Shown here in pieces: positions 1-8,640 of a stretch of 64,000 bases of DNA. Every line of letters starts with the position of its first letter. The stretch's first letter is position 1. A model generated the notes under the pieces. That model worked only from the letters and a program-made list of their open reading frames with translations, made no database searches and had not been told where the DNA came from. Source of the DNA: JAMZMI01 sp964353015 (lineage in GTDB: Bacteria; Bacteroidota; Bacteroidia; Cytophagales; Cyclobacteriaceae); assembly GCA_964353015.1 (NCBI GenBank), contig CAYGUA010000005.1, positions 1 to 64,000 of the forward strand. The letters are read 5' to 3'. Position numbers and translations under genes: made by a program.

Positions 1-689
1 TCGTTAAATCTATGTTGATAGGAATATCCTAATCGCTGAACTTGCAAATACACTTATCTTTGATATAAGATTACTCCCAAAGAATCCCTTTGAATGAATT
101 GATGATGATGGATGATAAGATGTCTTCATGTATTTACAGAGAGTGGTTGATTTAAGATAAAGTCCCTCAAACTGAAAAGGACAGATTCTACAAGCTATTT
201 GAGCCCTCACTATCTTCACAACCCTTAACTTGAATTCTGAACGATTTGACAGCAAATCCGAATGATGATGTTAAAATCAAAAAAGAATCTCAAATCATTT
301 GTAGTATCCAATATTATTTACTGCAGAACGGTATTTACACAAAACAGAAACCCCTTTATTTCTATCATTCTACATGCCTTTTTCTAGCGTCTAGCATATG
401 AAATTCAAGATTAACACAAAGTCTAATCCACCTAGAAAGAGAACCAAACCGTTCAAAATCTTGCCTAAACGTTCAATATTAAAGCACAGAAGTACAGTAC
501 TAAGACTAAAATAAATTAGTTCTCACTGCCTTTTTGTTACTTCATGTCAGGCTGAATTAGGAGAACCTTTAAGGTTGGCGCGAACCGCATTTTAATTTTT
601 TATTTAAAAGTGCTTGTAGTCCACTTATCGTTTATCTAAAGCCTCTGTATGATTTGGCTCATTGCCAATAACTTTTAAACATTAGAAAA
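1..689. other. Intergenic region without a supported gene
   Basis: I find no convincing gene, RNA or repeat here. Short open frames lack protein-like composition. The part nearest the next gene is AT-rich and holds a small inverted repeat, TTGGC/GCCAA at about 654-669. A TTG at 614-616 could serve as a -33 element for the gene at 690, but no clean TAnnTTTG follows it, so no promoter is called. Confidence 0.5.
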
Positions 690-3005
690 ATGCTTATGAA
701 AAGATTTACTTCAAAAATTTTGATGACCGCAATGGCTTTACTAATATCAGCCGGAGTGATCAACGCCGCGGATGTCACCTGGACGGGGGGCGGTGACGGT
801 GGTAGCTGGGATGATGCTAGCAACTGGGATACTGGGATACCTACAGCCTCAGATGTAGCCGTGTTTAGTATTAGTGCTACAATTACAGCAGGCAATGCTA
901 CTGCAGTTCCCATCTCAATTACCGGCGGTACGCTTACGATTGCGACAGGAGTGACTGTGGAAGCCACAGGAGATGGCACTAAGTTGGTCGCCCCTATATC
1001 TATACCTGGTGCCACCGCCGCTCTCGTGGTAAATGGCACACTCAATGCAACATCTAATTATTCAGGTGGAGCTTATAAGAATGCCGCGGATGGAATAGAT
1101 TTAACTGGATCAGACGCCACCATTACTGTAGCTGGTAGTTTAACTGTGTCGGGAGAGTTCTGGAGAGGACTGGACGCTAATTCTTTAAATGGTCTTCTTA
1201 CAGTAGCATCAGGCGGCACGTTCACTGTTGGAACAGGGTGTCATCAGCAAAATTTATTAATTAAAGGTGGTTTTGATGTTATCAATAATGGCACAATAGA
1301 ACTTACACAGGCTACAATATATGATGGAGTAGGTGAGCTGATAGCACTGCCATCAGGAGCTATGTTCACCAATAATGCTGGAGCAGTACTTAATCTCACG
1401 AATAATACTGCTACTGCTACTTCAGTAAATATTAATGTAAAGAATTCAGATGCCTCGCTAATCAACTATGGGACTATTACGATAGATGGATCGGCTGATA
1501 ATGTTGATAGCTTTCAAGGAATCTTTACGAACCATTCAGGTGCTTCATTTACCACAAATGGAGATTTGGAACTAATAGCTGGTTCTGCTATCACCAATGC
1601 CGGCATTATTTCCGTAGGGGGAAATTTAACTGGTACTGGAACCATGACAGTTAACTCTGGCGGATCACTAGTAACATCAGGTACTGTTACTGGAGGTCAT
1701 ACGTTTGAGCGTACCACCTCGTTTGCAGATGGACGCTACAGCTTTGTAGGTTCGCCTGTAGTATCTGATGCCTCCATCACTGGAGCCAATTTAGGAAGTC
1801 ACGTTTATTCGTATAACGAAGTTGCTGGCTATGATGGAGACAATGGGTTAAGCAGATGGGTAGATGCTTCTTCTACTCAATTGGTAGCAGGACATGGATA
1901 CACACAAGCAAATCAAGGAACTATCTCTTTTACTGGTACTCCTAATTCAGGTAGCGTAGTAGTTGCTGGCTTGACCAAGACTACTACAGGTACTTCCAAC
2001 GCAAGTGACCAAGGATGGCATCTGCTAAGTAATCCTTATCCAGCGGCTATTGATTTGGCTTTATTCTTAGCTGGAAATAGTGATATCGCTTCGTCTATCT
2101 CTATTTGGGAAGATGGAGGTTCTGATGCCGCCAGAAGAACTAATTCTGATTATATCACAGCAAGTTCAATTGCTACTGTAAATGGAAGTGCAAAAGACTT
2201 TGAAGGATACATTGGTAGTATGCAAGGATTCTTCGTGCAGGCTAACTCTGACAATGTAGATGTGACATTCACAGAAGCTATGAGAGTGACAGGAAACAAC
2301 GCAGATGCCAACTTCTTCAGAGAAGGTAAAGAATCTACACTGGGTGTTAAGCTAGCTTTGAATGACTTGACCAATTCATTTACCAATGAGTTGTTTGTTG
2401 GGCTTTTGGCAGATGCTACCGTAGGTGTAGATAGAAAATATGATGCAGCTAAACTGATGGGTAACCAAGACTTGCAGTTCTACAGCTTAATCGATGATGC
2501 AAGATTTGCAATCCAAGGACTTCCTTTCGAAGCAGGTGTTTCTACTGAATTGGCATTCAACCTTGGTCGTGATGCTGAAATGGAAATTGAAGTACTTGAG
2601 CTTAATGGATTGCAAGCTGATCTAACCATGCTTTTGACTGATAACCTGACAGGTGAAGTTTATGACCTTAGCGAAGAGCGTAGTATTAAATTCTCTGCTT
2701 CTAAAGGAACAGACCAAAACAGATTCACATTGACTTATGCGTCTGCAGAAGTTCTTGCTTCTAAATTGGTGTCAGAGCAGCCTGTTTACAGATTTGATAA
2801 TAACAGCAGCTTGAATGTGAATTTTGGCCAAACACTTACCGTTGAGGCATTCATGGTATATGATTTATCTGGTAAAGTGATCATAGAGCGTGGATCTTTT
2901 GACAATTCCGTATCCGAATTGGTGATCCCTGTTTCAGGGAAAGGATTCAACATCGTAAAGATTGTGACTTCCGAAGGAGTGTTTACTCGTAAATTCAACT
3001 TTTGA
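690..3005 (+). CDS. T9SS-exported repeat-rich surface protein
   Basis: The protein has 771 residues. An N-terminal signal peptide covers roughly residues 1-26, ending near VINAAD. About 300 residues follow that are rich in T, G, N, S and I, with recurring stretches of the kind G-T-(I/L)-T-(V/I), which suggests a right-handed beta-helix or autotransporter-like stalk. A middle part contains the 'GWHLLSNPYPA' type motif common in secreted Cytophagales proteins. The last 75 residues (from about FDNNSSLNVN, with MVYDLSGKVI and a closing TRKFNF) look like a type IX secretion sorting domain, which is removed as the protein passes the outer membrane. The second ATG at 696 is an equally possible start. 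Substrate and function are unknown; adhesion or matrix is only inference. A PID-CTERM-like gene follows 19 nt later. Confidence 0.8.
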   Translation: MLMKRFTSKILMTAMALLISAGVINAADVTWTGGGDGGSWDDASNWDTGIPTASDVAVFSISATITAGNATAVPISITGGTLTIATGVTVEATGDGTKLVAPISIPGATAALVVNGTLNATSNYSGGAYKNAADGIDLTGSDATITVAGSLTVSGEFWRGLDANSLNGLLTVASGGTFTVGTGCHQQNLLIKGGFDVINNGTIELTQATIYDGVGELIALPSGAMFTNNAGAVLNLTNNTATATSVNINVKNSDASLINYGTITIDGSADNVDSFQGIFTNHSGASFTTNGDLELIAGSAITNAGIISVGGNLTGTGTMTVNSGGSLVTSGTVTGGHTFERTTSFADGRYSFVGSPVVSDASITGANLGSHVYSYNEVAGYDGDNGLSRWVDASSTQLVAGHGYTQANQGTISFTGTPNSGSVVVAGLTKTTTGTSNASDQGWHLLSNPYPAAIDLALFLAGNSDIASSISIWEDGGSDAARRTNSDYITASSIATVNGSAKDFEGYIGSMQGFFVQANSDNVDVTFTEAMRVTGNNADANFFREGKESTLGVKLALNDLTNSFTNELFVGLLADATVGVDRKYDAAKLMGNQDLQFYSLIDDARFAIQGLPFEAGVSTELAFNLGRDAEMEIEVLELNGLQADLTMLLTDNLTGEVYDLSEERSIKFSASKGTDQNRFTLTYASAEVLASKLVSEQPVYRFDNNSSLNVNFGQTLTVEAFMVYDLSGKVIIERGSFDNSVSELVIPVSGKGFNIVKIVTSEGVFTRKFNF

Positions 3006-3024
3006 TTTTAAAAAATAATAAGAC

Positions 3025-3195
3025 ATGAAAAATTCACATATAGTACTCAGTATCATTTTTGTTTTAGCTGCATTTGTTCCTGCAATGGCACAAGGAGCAC
3101 CCCCAGCCACTCCAATAGATGGTGGCTTGTCTTTGCTCCTAGCAGCAGGTGGTGTATACGGCCTCAAGAAGCTAAGAGATAGTAAGAAAAAATAA
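3025..3195 (+). CDS. Small PID-CTERM-like sorted protein
   Basis: This 56-residue protein starts at ATG 3025 and stops at TAA 3193-3195. It has an N-terminal signal peptide (MKNSHIVLSIIFVLAAF..AMAQ, residues 1-23) and a short linker GAPPATP. The motif PIDGG (30-34) follows, then a hydrophobic stretch LSLLLAAGGVYGL (35-47) and a basic tail KKLRDSKKK. A short motif, a transmembrane helix and a basic end make the tripartite layout of C-terminal sorting signals, and the motif matches what I know as the Bacteroidota PID-CTERM class. The mature peptide would be tiny. It lies 19 nt after the T9SS protein gene and before a strong terminator, so the two are probably co-transcribed. No exosortase is visible in this window. 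Confidence 0.8.
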   Translation: MKNSHIVLSIIFVLAAFVPAMAQGAPPATPIDGGLSLLLAAGGVYGLKKLRDSKKK

Positions 3196-3221
3196 CTTAA
3201 CGGGTTAATAAATTAGGTTGG

Positions 3222-3254
3222 GAAGAGTTGCTCAACATGGGCAACTTTTCTTTT
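3222..3254 (+). terminator. Rho-independent terminator
   Basis: Arms GAAGAGTTGC (3222-3231) and GCAACTTTTC (3241-3250) pair over 10 bp with one G-U, around a 9-nt loop, and TTTT follows. It lies 26 nt after the stop of the PID-CTERM-like gene and closes that two-gene unit. Confidence 0.75.
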
Positions 3255-3645
3255 GTACTTCGGCTCAAATTTAAAAAAGCAATTATAAAAACCCTTCGAT
3301 TTGTTCTATGTACCGTCCTGAAACAGCGTGACAAATATAGTATCACAATGAAATATAATATTGATAATTCGTGTTTTAATCGTATATATCGTAATTATCA
3401 CTTTGTTTTTAAGCAATCGTATGCAATGTTGTAAGTGGATCTATTATTGGCATAATTTCCACTCGATATAAATAAGAGGTGTAACTGTTCGAACTTGATT
3501 ATAGAAGCCTGTTAGTTGAGATTAGGATAATATTTCCCATCTAACCTTGGATAAATTAATAGAGCAAAAACTTTTGTGGATTGAAACTGGAGTTCAGCTG
3601 CTAAATAAGCAGAAAACATATCAATAAAAGAAGCTGCAGTTCACT
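3255..3645. other. Intergenic region without a supported gene
   Basis: This AT-rich stretch lies between the terminator and the AraC-type gene. A 68-residue open frame at 3228-3434 overlaps the terminator and has no protein-like character. A short open stretch at about 3545-3627, in the same frame as the next gene but closed by TAA just before it, reads as protein-like without a start codon. It could be the remnant of a longer upstream part, but it is too short to call. Confidence 0.4.
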
Positions 3646-4023
3646 ATGAACAACCCCGAAAAATCCCAGTTTGGACATAATGATGAATCTTTCTTAGATA
3701 GCCTTTCTCCTCATGATCGAAAAATCATGTCGACGATAGATAATTACCTTGAGAATAACTATTCGGATCCCGACCTCAATGTGGAGACCCTTTCGTATGA
3801 AATTGGGATGAGCAGGGTTAGTCTATATCGAAAGTTTAAAGCACTGACTGATACCAGTCCAAAACTCTATATTAGAGATTACCGATTAGCCAAAGCAGCA
3901 GAATTACTCAAAGCAAGAGAATATGAAATACAACTTGTTTCAGACAAAGTAGGGTTTTCTGATATGTATTATTTCCGTAAATGTTTTGAGCAAAAATATG
4001 GCGTCAAACCCGAAAAGGTATGA
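3646..4023 (+). CDS. Stand-alone AraC-type HTH regulator
   Basis: The 125 residues consist almost only of an AraC-family DNA-binding domain (about 22-125). The first helix-turn-helix is at LSYEIGMSRVSLYRKFKALT and the second, more conserved one, around VGFSDMYYFRKCFEQKYG. No sensor or cupin domain precedes it. In Bacteroidota such domains usually form the C-terminus of hybrid two-component regulators, so this is either a free-standing HTH protein or a truncated one. An in-frame TAA lies 18 nt before the ATG, which fixes the start. The C-terminus ends at KPEKV, a few residues short of the usual KPSEYR. It marks the left border of the accessory region. Target unknown. Confidence 0.8.
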   Translation: MNNPEKSQFGHNDESFLDSLSPHDRKIMSTIDNYLENNYSDPDLNVETLSYEIGMSRVSLYRKFKALTDTSPKLYIRDYRLAKAAELLKAREYEIQLVSDKVGFSDMYYFRKCFEQKYGVKPEKV

Positions 4024-4175
4024 GCATGTGAAAAAATTAAGTTGATGGTAGCTAGTAGCAGACTATCCATTGATCTTATACTCTAGCAAATCATTAATAT
4101 ATTGGTGAAAACTTCGGATCCTCTTCTTAGGGAGCCTATTTAAAGAGTTTCTGACAATCATTATGATAAGTAAGC

Positions 4176-5417
4176 TTACATTACATTCTTTCCAAACCAG
4201 TTTACATTATCAAACCCTCTCAAACCATTCCCTTTTTTAACATATTCTAATAAACCATCAATATTGACAGCTTGAATATTTTCCACGCTAAAGTTTTGTT
4301 CCTTCAATTGCATAAAATCTTCTATTCCAGCTTTCTGAAAAAGACTTATCAATTCCTCATGATTGTCAGGATCAACATTTAATAATGTGCTCAAGCGATC
4401 AATTCCCCAATAAGAAATATCTTGTTTACCAAGCCCCGATAACTCGCTAAGCCTGTCGCCTTCAGGTGTATTATTATGCGTGATGAATAAAAATGTACGG
4501 AAGATGATCCGATTATCTACAATTTTACCTACGAAATATCCAACCTTGACCTCAAAGAGTATCACTGGCAGCAACAAATTTCCTTTGTAGAATTCAAATT
4601 GTTCTATCGCATATGTGTTTTGCAAGATGAGGTAATTGATCCCCTCTTTATCGAGTAAGTCAAGGCGCTCCGAGATACGCTCGATAACATGAGATTGAAT
4701 AAATACATCCAAAGTGGATTTATCTCCGGTATAATAACTGCCCAAAATACTTCGATCTAAGGAAACCCATTCAATACCTCCTTGGAGTGGACATTTTCCC
4801 AACCTAAACGTCGGGCGCGTTTTCCCATCAATACAGATCATGGACTTTTGAGCTGGAAATCCATATATCTCAACAATTGCCTCAACAATATTATCATTGT
4901 CATTTGCTTTTAAATCAAACTCAAATCCAAAATATTTATAACATGGATTACTTAGACGTGTTGTGACCTTTAGATACATCTGCATGATATTGGCAAAAGT
5001 AGATTGAGATAATTTTTTAAATATCTCTTCGCTTTCACTTATCTTGATATCTTCTTTATCATCACATCGCCTCTTAGCTAATTCATACATAACCATACAA
5101 GTACTGCAAATCAGCATACATTGATAAATGGAAATAATACTACCTCTAAATGAAATTATTTTACTCATAAAATACTTTCTTGTTTGCAATGTGATTTCCT
5201 TCAATTCTTGAGTTTTCACTTCAGAATTGCCACTTCTTGGATTTAAGAACCTAATTCGACTTTCATATAACATGCGTTTATATTTTGCTGATAATTTGCC
5301 TAAAGGGAAATCCAGTCCGGTAGCTTCCAAGGTCACTTGGAGATCCGAAAGGTATTTTTTAGAACCACCAAGTGTATTTGCTTTTGAATTGTTTTTTCTT
5401 TTTTTATTCTTTCTCAT
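4176..5417 (-). CDS. Unrecognised 413-residue protein, last gene of the minus-strand train
   Basis: I do not recognise this family. The N-terminus is strongly basic (MRKNKKRKNN, 1-10), which suggests nucleic-acid contact. Residues 85-112 contain a Cys-rich, partly hydrophobic segment (YQCMLICSTCMVMYELAK). Residues 243-255 read HVIERISERLDLL, an H-x3-R-x3-R pattern also seen in some small nuclease or toxin domains, but that is not enough to assign a function. The C-terminal part has a helical region with FITHNNTPEGDRLSEL. It is separated from the preceding gene by 133 nt and may have its own promoter. The composition is ordinary, with no signal peptide and no clear membrane anchor. Confidence 0.65.
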   Translation of the reverse strand: MRKNKKRKNNSKANTLGGSKKYLSDLQVTLEATGLDFPLGKLSAKYKRMLYESRIRFLNPRSGNSEVKTQELKEITLQTRKYFMSKIISFRGSIISIYQCMLICSTCMVMYELAKRRCDDKEDIKISESEEIFKKLSQSTFANIMQMYLKVTTRLSNPCYKYFGFEFDLKANDNDNIVEAIVEIYGFPAQKSMICIDGKTRPTFRLGKCPLQGGIEWVSLDRSILGSYYTGDKSTLDVFIQSHVIERISERLDLLDKEGINYLILQNTYAIEQFEFYKGNLLLPVILFEVKVGYFVGKIVDNRIIFRTFLFITHNNTPEGDRLSELSGLGKQDISYWGIDRLSTLLNVDPDNHEELISLFQKAGIEDFMQLKEQNFSVENIQAVNIDGLLEYVKKGNGLRGFDNVNWFGKNVM

Positions 5418-5550
5418 TGGATTTAAGTTTTAATATAAGGCACATGAAGACGTATCAATTCATCAATTAAATCGACCCTCTCTCTTTTGTACTTTATCAG
5501 TATAGATTATAAATTATGTGTGATGGAATCCGTCAAGGATTGTAAACTAA

Positions 5551-7002
5551 CTAGGAAGGAAAATCATGCATATGATATTTTTTGATCATATTTCCAATTC
5601 CAATTTCATCATCATCAAGCCCTTCCCTAGCTTCTTTTTCTTTCAATAATTTCAAAGTCATTAGAGAGATTTGTTGAATGGTTATATGCTGATCCTCGAT
5701 ATATATGATCTCCCGATTTACTAAATCCATGGACTCCTTCCACCCGTCAAGGTCGGAGACTTTTTTATCGGTTCCTGGAATAAGCTCATCAGAACAATTC
5801 TCTAAGGAACGTTGATAGGCCTTCATCTGATCAAATGCCTCGTTGTTGCCATATACCCTAGAATTATATTTGATCCAGTCGATAGCAGCATCTTTTAATG
5901 CTTTGGAGAAGTACCCAGTCAAATCACCATCTTTTGGTGCCTCGACCATGTTATCTAAATGGTAATATGTCGCCGGCAATGCTTCCTCAAGCCTCGTCCG
6001 CATAGCTCTTTCAAAAAATTGGCTTGTGACTAATTGATATGATTCCTTCCAACCAGTGAGCTCCTGTACTGGTACCTTTAATTCATCAAACTTTTCTTGT
6101 GCCATGAGGATAAGCAACAGGAAGCAAAAAAGCCTCATTGAATCACTACTTTCCGTGCTTAGTTCTTCGTAAAGTGTTTTGTAATCGCTAATTGTTTCCT
6201 TTATTACCTCTGATAGGATCCTCTCTAAGTCTTCACCAGATGAATCACTCCATTTTGATTTAAGAGCTCTTTTCTTAAGAGGTAAAAATGCCAAGTGATC
6301 AACCTCGCCACTTACTATATCTCTCAAGGGTGTTTTTGATCCAACTAACTTTTCAATACTTTCCATTTCCTCGCTGACCAGAAAATTTTTGCCTTCTAAC
6401 CCAGATCGAATGACCTCCATCACAACTTTCTCAATTTTTAAATCTTGAATTAGTTTACATCGCACTTTTGGAGACTCAAGTGTGGTACATACTTTCATTT
6501 CTTCATCAACATAGTTCTTAGCATACTGCCAACCTTGTAAATCTTGAAACCTGACATCTGCTGGAGACACCCTAACGTTAGCAACTGCACCTAGATGATC
6601 ATTACAATCACCGAGGATTTGCCATACTTTGTCCATATTCGAACGAGCTAAGCCTTCCTTTTCTCGAGCACCAATTTTTATCAGGTTGGAATAGGTATTT
6701 GGAATGGTAAAGTCATTTTCCTTAGCAAAACACTGAAAATGCTTCAACACATCTCCAAACATTTCATTAGTGGAGAAAGGAAGCAATTCACGTATATGTA
6801 ATTGTTGGTCAGGGCTTGATTTATGATTTTCTTTCATCTTAATAAAATTTATCTTTTTTCTAATGCATGGGCATGCATCCTCATTGAAGCGAATTGTTCT
6901 TTTTACAAAGGGAACAGAGCGGAAATCATTGGTTGATTTCCCGACTCTGTACCTTTTGTTTATCCAATATCCAAGTGGCTCATGCCTATTAGTTTCATTC
7001 AT
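5551..7002 (-). CDS. Unrecognised protein with three internal GW repeats
   Basis: This is a 483-residue, mostly helical cytoplasmic protein of no family I know. It carries three copies of one motif: LQGWQYAKNYV (155-165), LTGWKESYQLV (315-325) and LDGWKESMDLV (418-428). Each follows a helical stretch, of which MRLFCFLLLILMAQEKF before the second copy is the clearest. Similar blocks occur in the 194- and 128-residue proteins upstream, so these genes look paralogous. The start at 7002 overlaps the preceding stop by 8 nt, like other junctions here. An ATG at 6837 with an A-rich leader (MKENHKSS) is an alternative start. The role is unknown; the repeats suggest a scaffold or binding protein. Confidence 0.65.
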   Translation of the reverse strand: MNETNRHEPLGYWINKRYRVGKSTNDFRSVPFVKRTIRFNEDACPCIRKKINFIKMKENHKSSPDQQLHIRELLPFSTNEMFGDVLKHFQCFAKENDFTIPNTYSNLIKIGAREKEGLARSNMDKVWQILGDCNDHLGAVANVRVSPADVRFQDLQGWQYAKNYVDEEMKVCTTLESPKVRCKLIQDLKIEKVVMEVIRSGLEGKNFLVSEEMESIEKLVGSKTPLRDIVSGEVDHLAFLPLKKRALKSKWSDSSGEDLERILSEVIKETISDYKTLYEELSTESSDSMRLFCFLLLILMAQEKFDELKVPVQELTGWKESYQLVTSQFFERAMRTRLEEALPATYYHLDNMVEAPKDGDLTGYFSKALKDAAIDWIKYNSRVYGNNEAFDQMKAYQRSLENCSDELIPGTDKKVSDLDGWKESMDLVNREIIYIEDQHITIQQISLMTLKLLKEKEAREGLDDDEIGIGNMIKKYHMHDFPS

Positions 7003-7291
7003 TTGGGATAATCAAATGAATCGTTTCACCCTCATTTTCTTCCAACAATTTCTTGGTTTCCAGGAACTTGGTTTCAACTTCTGGGAATGAAAAGTGATCC
7101 AAATTATCGGTATATACATCACGAAGCATCCTTTTTAAAACAAAAAACCTCATCAAATCATTGGGCTCTTTCTCAACCTCCCTTAGAAGCTTATCAAGTC
7201 CTGCTTCCAAAGAAAATTCCCTATCATTTTCCAATTCTGCCGCATTGTATAGTGCGTGCTCAATTGATTTTTTATACCTTAAATTAAACAT
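6995..7291 (-). CDS. Small unrecognised protein, possible member of the GW-repeat family
   Basis: It has 98 residues if started at the ATG at 7291, which gives an 8-nt overlap with the preceding gene; a longer frame to 7354 would overlap it by 71 nt. The chain is helical and acidic. Its part LMRFFVLKRMLRDVYTDNL followed by PEVETKFLETKKLLEE aligns by eye with the block before the second GW motif of the 483-residue protein (MRLFCFLLLILMAQEKF...VQELTGW), although the GW itself is not kept. It sits inside the minus-strand train with overlaps on both sides. Function unknown. Confidence 0.6.
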   Translation of the reverse strand: MFNLRYKKSIEHALYNAAELENDREFSLEAGLDKLLREVEKEPNDLMRFFVLKRMLRDVYTDNLDHFSFPEVETKFLETKKLLEENEGETIHLIIPNE

Positions 7292-7670
7292 GGGTTTGGG
7301 GTTTTGATTTGAACATTTCGTTAAGTGCTTGCTCGAGTAGAATAATCGAATCAAGCCATGCTTGGAGTTTACCTACCGCAAGTCCTCCAATTGCTTCTCT
7401 TCTCATCCCAATAAGCAAATAATACAAGAATCCTAAGACTTCCATTCGTACCTCTGAAGGCACATCTTTAGCAAAATCAAGATAACCTTTCACGGTGGAT
7501 TCGATAATCTCCGACACTTGCTCCTCATTGATTCCTGAGGTACCTTCATCACCAGTTTCGACAAAATCAATCGCGTTAAGTGGTCGATAATTAAACTTAT
7601 CAAAGTCTTGTTTGATAAGATCATGAATGGGACGTGTTGTCCCAGTCATGTAGTAAATAATTTCTCTCAT
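7284..7670 (-). CDS. Unrecognised protein of the GW-repeat family (128 aa)
   Basis: This 128-residue protein has one helical repeat block: residues 75-90 (RMEVLGFLYYLLIGMR) followed by KLQAWLDSIILLEQAL (101-116). The order, a helix beginning with R, an aliphatic/YY stretch, then L-x-(G/A)-W-x3-x-x-L, is the same as in the 194-residue protein encoded just upstream and in the 483-residue protein. The gene is separated by 3 nt from the upstream gene and overlaps the next by 8 nt. No catalytic motif, signal peptide or membrane span is seen. Function unknown. Confidence 0.6.
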   Translation of the reverse strand: MREIIYYMTGTTRPIHDLIKQDFDKFNYRPLNAIDFVETGDEGTSGINEEQVSEIIESTVKGYLDFAKDVPSEVRMEVLGFLYYLLIGMRREAIGGLAVGKLQAWLDSIILLEQALNEMFKSKPQTHV

Positions 7671-7673
7671 AGT

Positions 7674-8258
7674 TTAATGGTTTTTTAATTGTTGGATTAA
7701 TATTTGATATTCGGTCAAGTTCATTTTATTAAGTACAGCTGGTTCGACTTGATTCATACCTAACTTTCTCATAAAGTTGTCCCTAGTAGCTCCCGTTCTT
7801 AGTTTGAGAAACTCAGGATAACATTTCAAAGAACCTACTGGTGGTTCGCATTTATCCCATGATTCCAAGTGAGTCAAATCATTCCATGAAAGCTCGTTCC
7901 AAATAACTTCTTGTTCATATGAAATGCGAGCATTGACCAACCTTTTGGCATATTCCCAACCGTCCAGCCTTCCGGTAATCAGGGAAGACCCAAGTACTTT
8001 TTCAGAATAAGCCATATATAACTGATCCTCCAGGTAATACAACACTGAAAGTACTCGTACTCTTGGCAGATGCATGACCGTCTCCCTTACCACGCATTGC
8101 GCAGCTAATTTCAAGGAGTTCGAAATAAAATGCTCTGGCACTAATGCCTCATTTTTGATTCGATTTTCATAATACTTACAGTTATCAGGATGAGTATCCT
8201 TTCCTGTAGCTACTTCAACAAGACGTATTGTTGAAGATTCAATTGATTTAGACAACAT
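7674..8258 (-). CDS. Unrecognised protein of the GW-repeat family (194 aa)
   Basis: The protein has 194 residues. Residues 66-83 (RVRVLSVLYYLEDQLYMA) and LDGWEYAKRLV (98-108) form the shared block described for the 483- and 128-residue proteins. The N-terminus has a Cys/His-containing piece (DTHPDNCKYY), and the C-terminus a piece with ESWDKCEPPVGSLKCYP that could hold a metal or disulfide, though this is not a known motif. The start overlaps the preceding stop by 11 nt. Function unknown; its place between viroplasmin-domain genes and the other family members suggests a joint role. Confidence 0.6.
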   Translation of the reverse strand: MLSKSIESSTIRLVEVATGKDTHPDNCKYYENRIKNEALVPEHFISNSLKLAAQCVVRETVMHLPRVRVLSVLYYLEDQLYMAYSEKVLGSSLITGRLDGWEYAKRLVNARISYEQEVIWNELSWNDLTHLESWDKCEPPVGSLKCYPEFLKLRTGATRDNFMRKLGMNQVEPAVLNKMNLTEYQILIQQLKNH

Positions 8259-8640
8259 AAGATTTCGCGTTTACTAGTTCAACATAAGATTCCAATAACT
8301 CCAGTGAGATCATTTCATGTAATAGTTGATTAAGTCTGGTTGTTGGAATCGAAAAACACATATGATATAATGTACCAGTACTCAAGAACCTGCTATAGCA
8401 ATCTTGATTTCTAGCTACGATCATTCGTTCATAAAAAAATGTATCCATTTCCTTATTGACAATCTCCTCTTCTAAGCCAGAAAATAACCCGAAAAGTTTT
8501 TCACCAGGATTTCTATACCCTGTCATCAACTGAGGAATAAATCGAGGATGATTTTGACCATCCATCCATAAGTCCGCTTCCTCAAAAAAATCCATACACG
8601 GTTCGTTGGATTTTGGGATTTTTACTTCATCTTCATTCAT
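8248..8640 (-). CDS. Unrecognised 130-residue protein
   Basis: This acidic, helical protein matches no family I recognise. It begins MNEDEVKIPKSNEPCMDFF and ends with a helical stretch rich in L and E (LNQLLHEMISLELLESYVELV). A GW motif like that of its neighbours is not evident, so membership in that family is doubtful. It overlaps the upstream viroplasmin-domain gene by 4 nt and the downstream gene by 11 nt, which supports translation as part of the same message. Confidence 0.55.
   Translation of the reverse strand: MNEDEVKIPKSNEPCMDFFEEADLWMDGQNHPRFIPQLMTGYRNPGEKLFGLFSGLEEEIVNKEMDTFFYERMIVARNQDCYSRFLSTGTLYHMCFSIPTTRLNQLLHEMISLELLESYVELVNAKSYVV

Noticed and set aside
659..1045. 128-codon minus-strand frame opposite the T9SS protein
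   Set aside because: Shadow of the repetitive Thr/Val/Ala-coding strand; no start context and no family.
3228..3434. 68-codon forward frame
   Set aside because: Its start lies within the terminator stem and the composition (basic, aromatic, no pattern) is typical of AT-rich noise.
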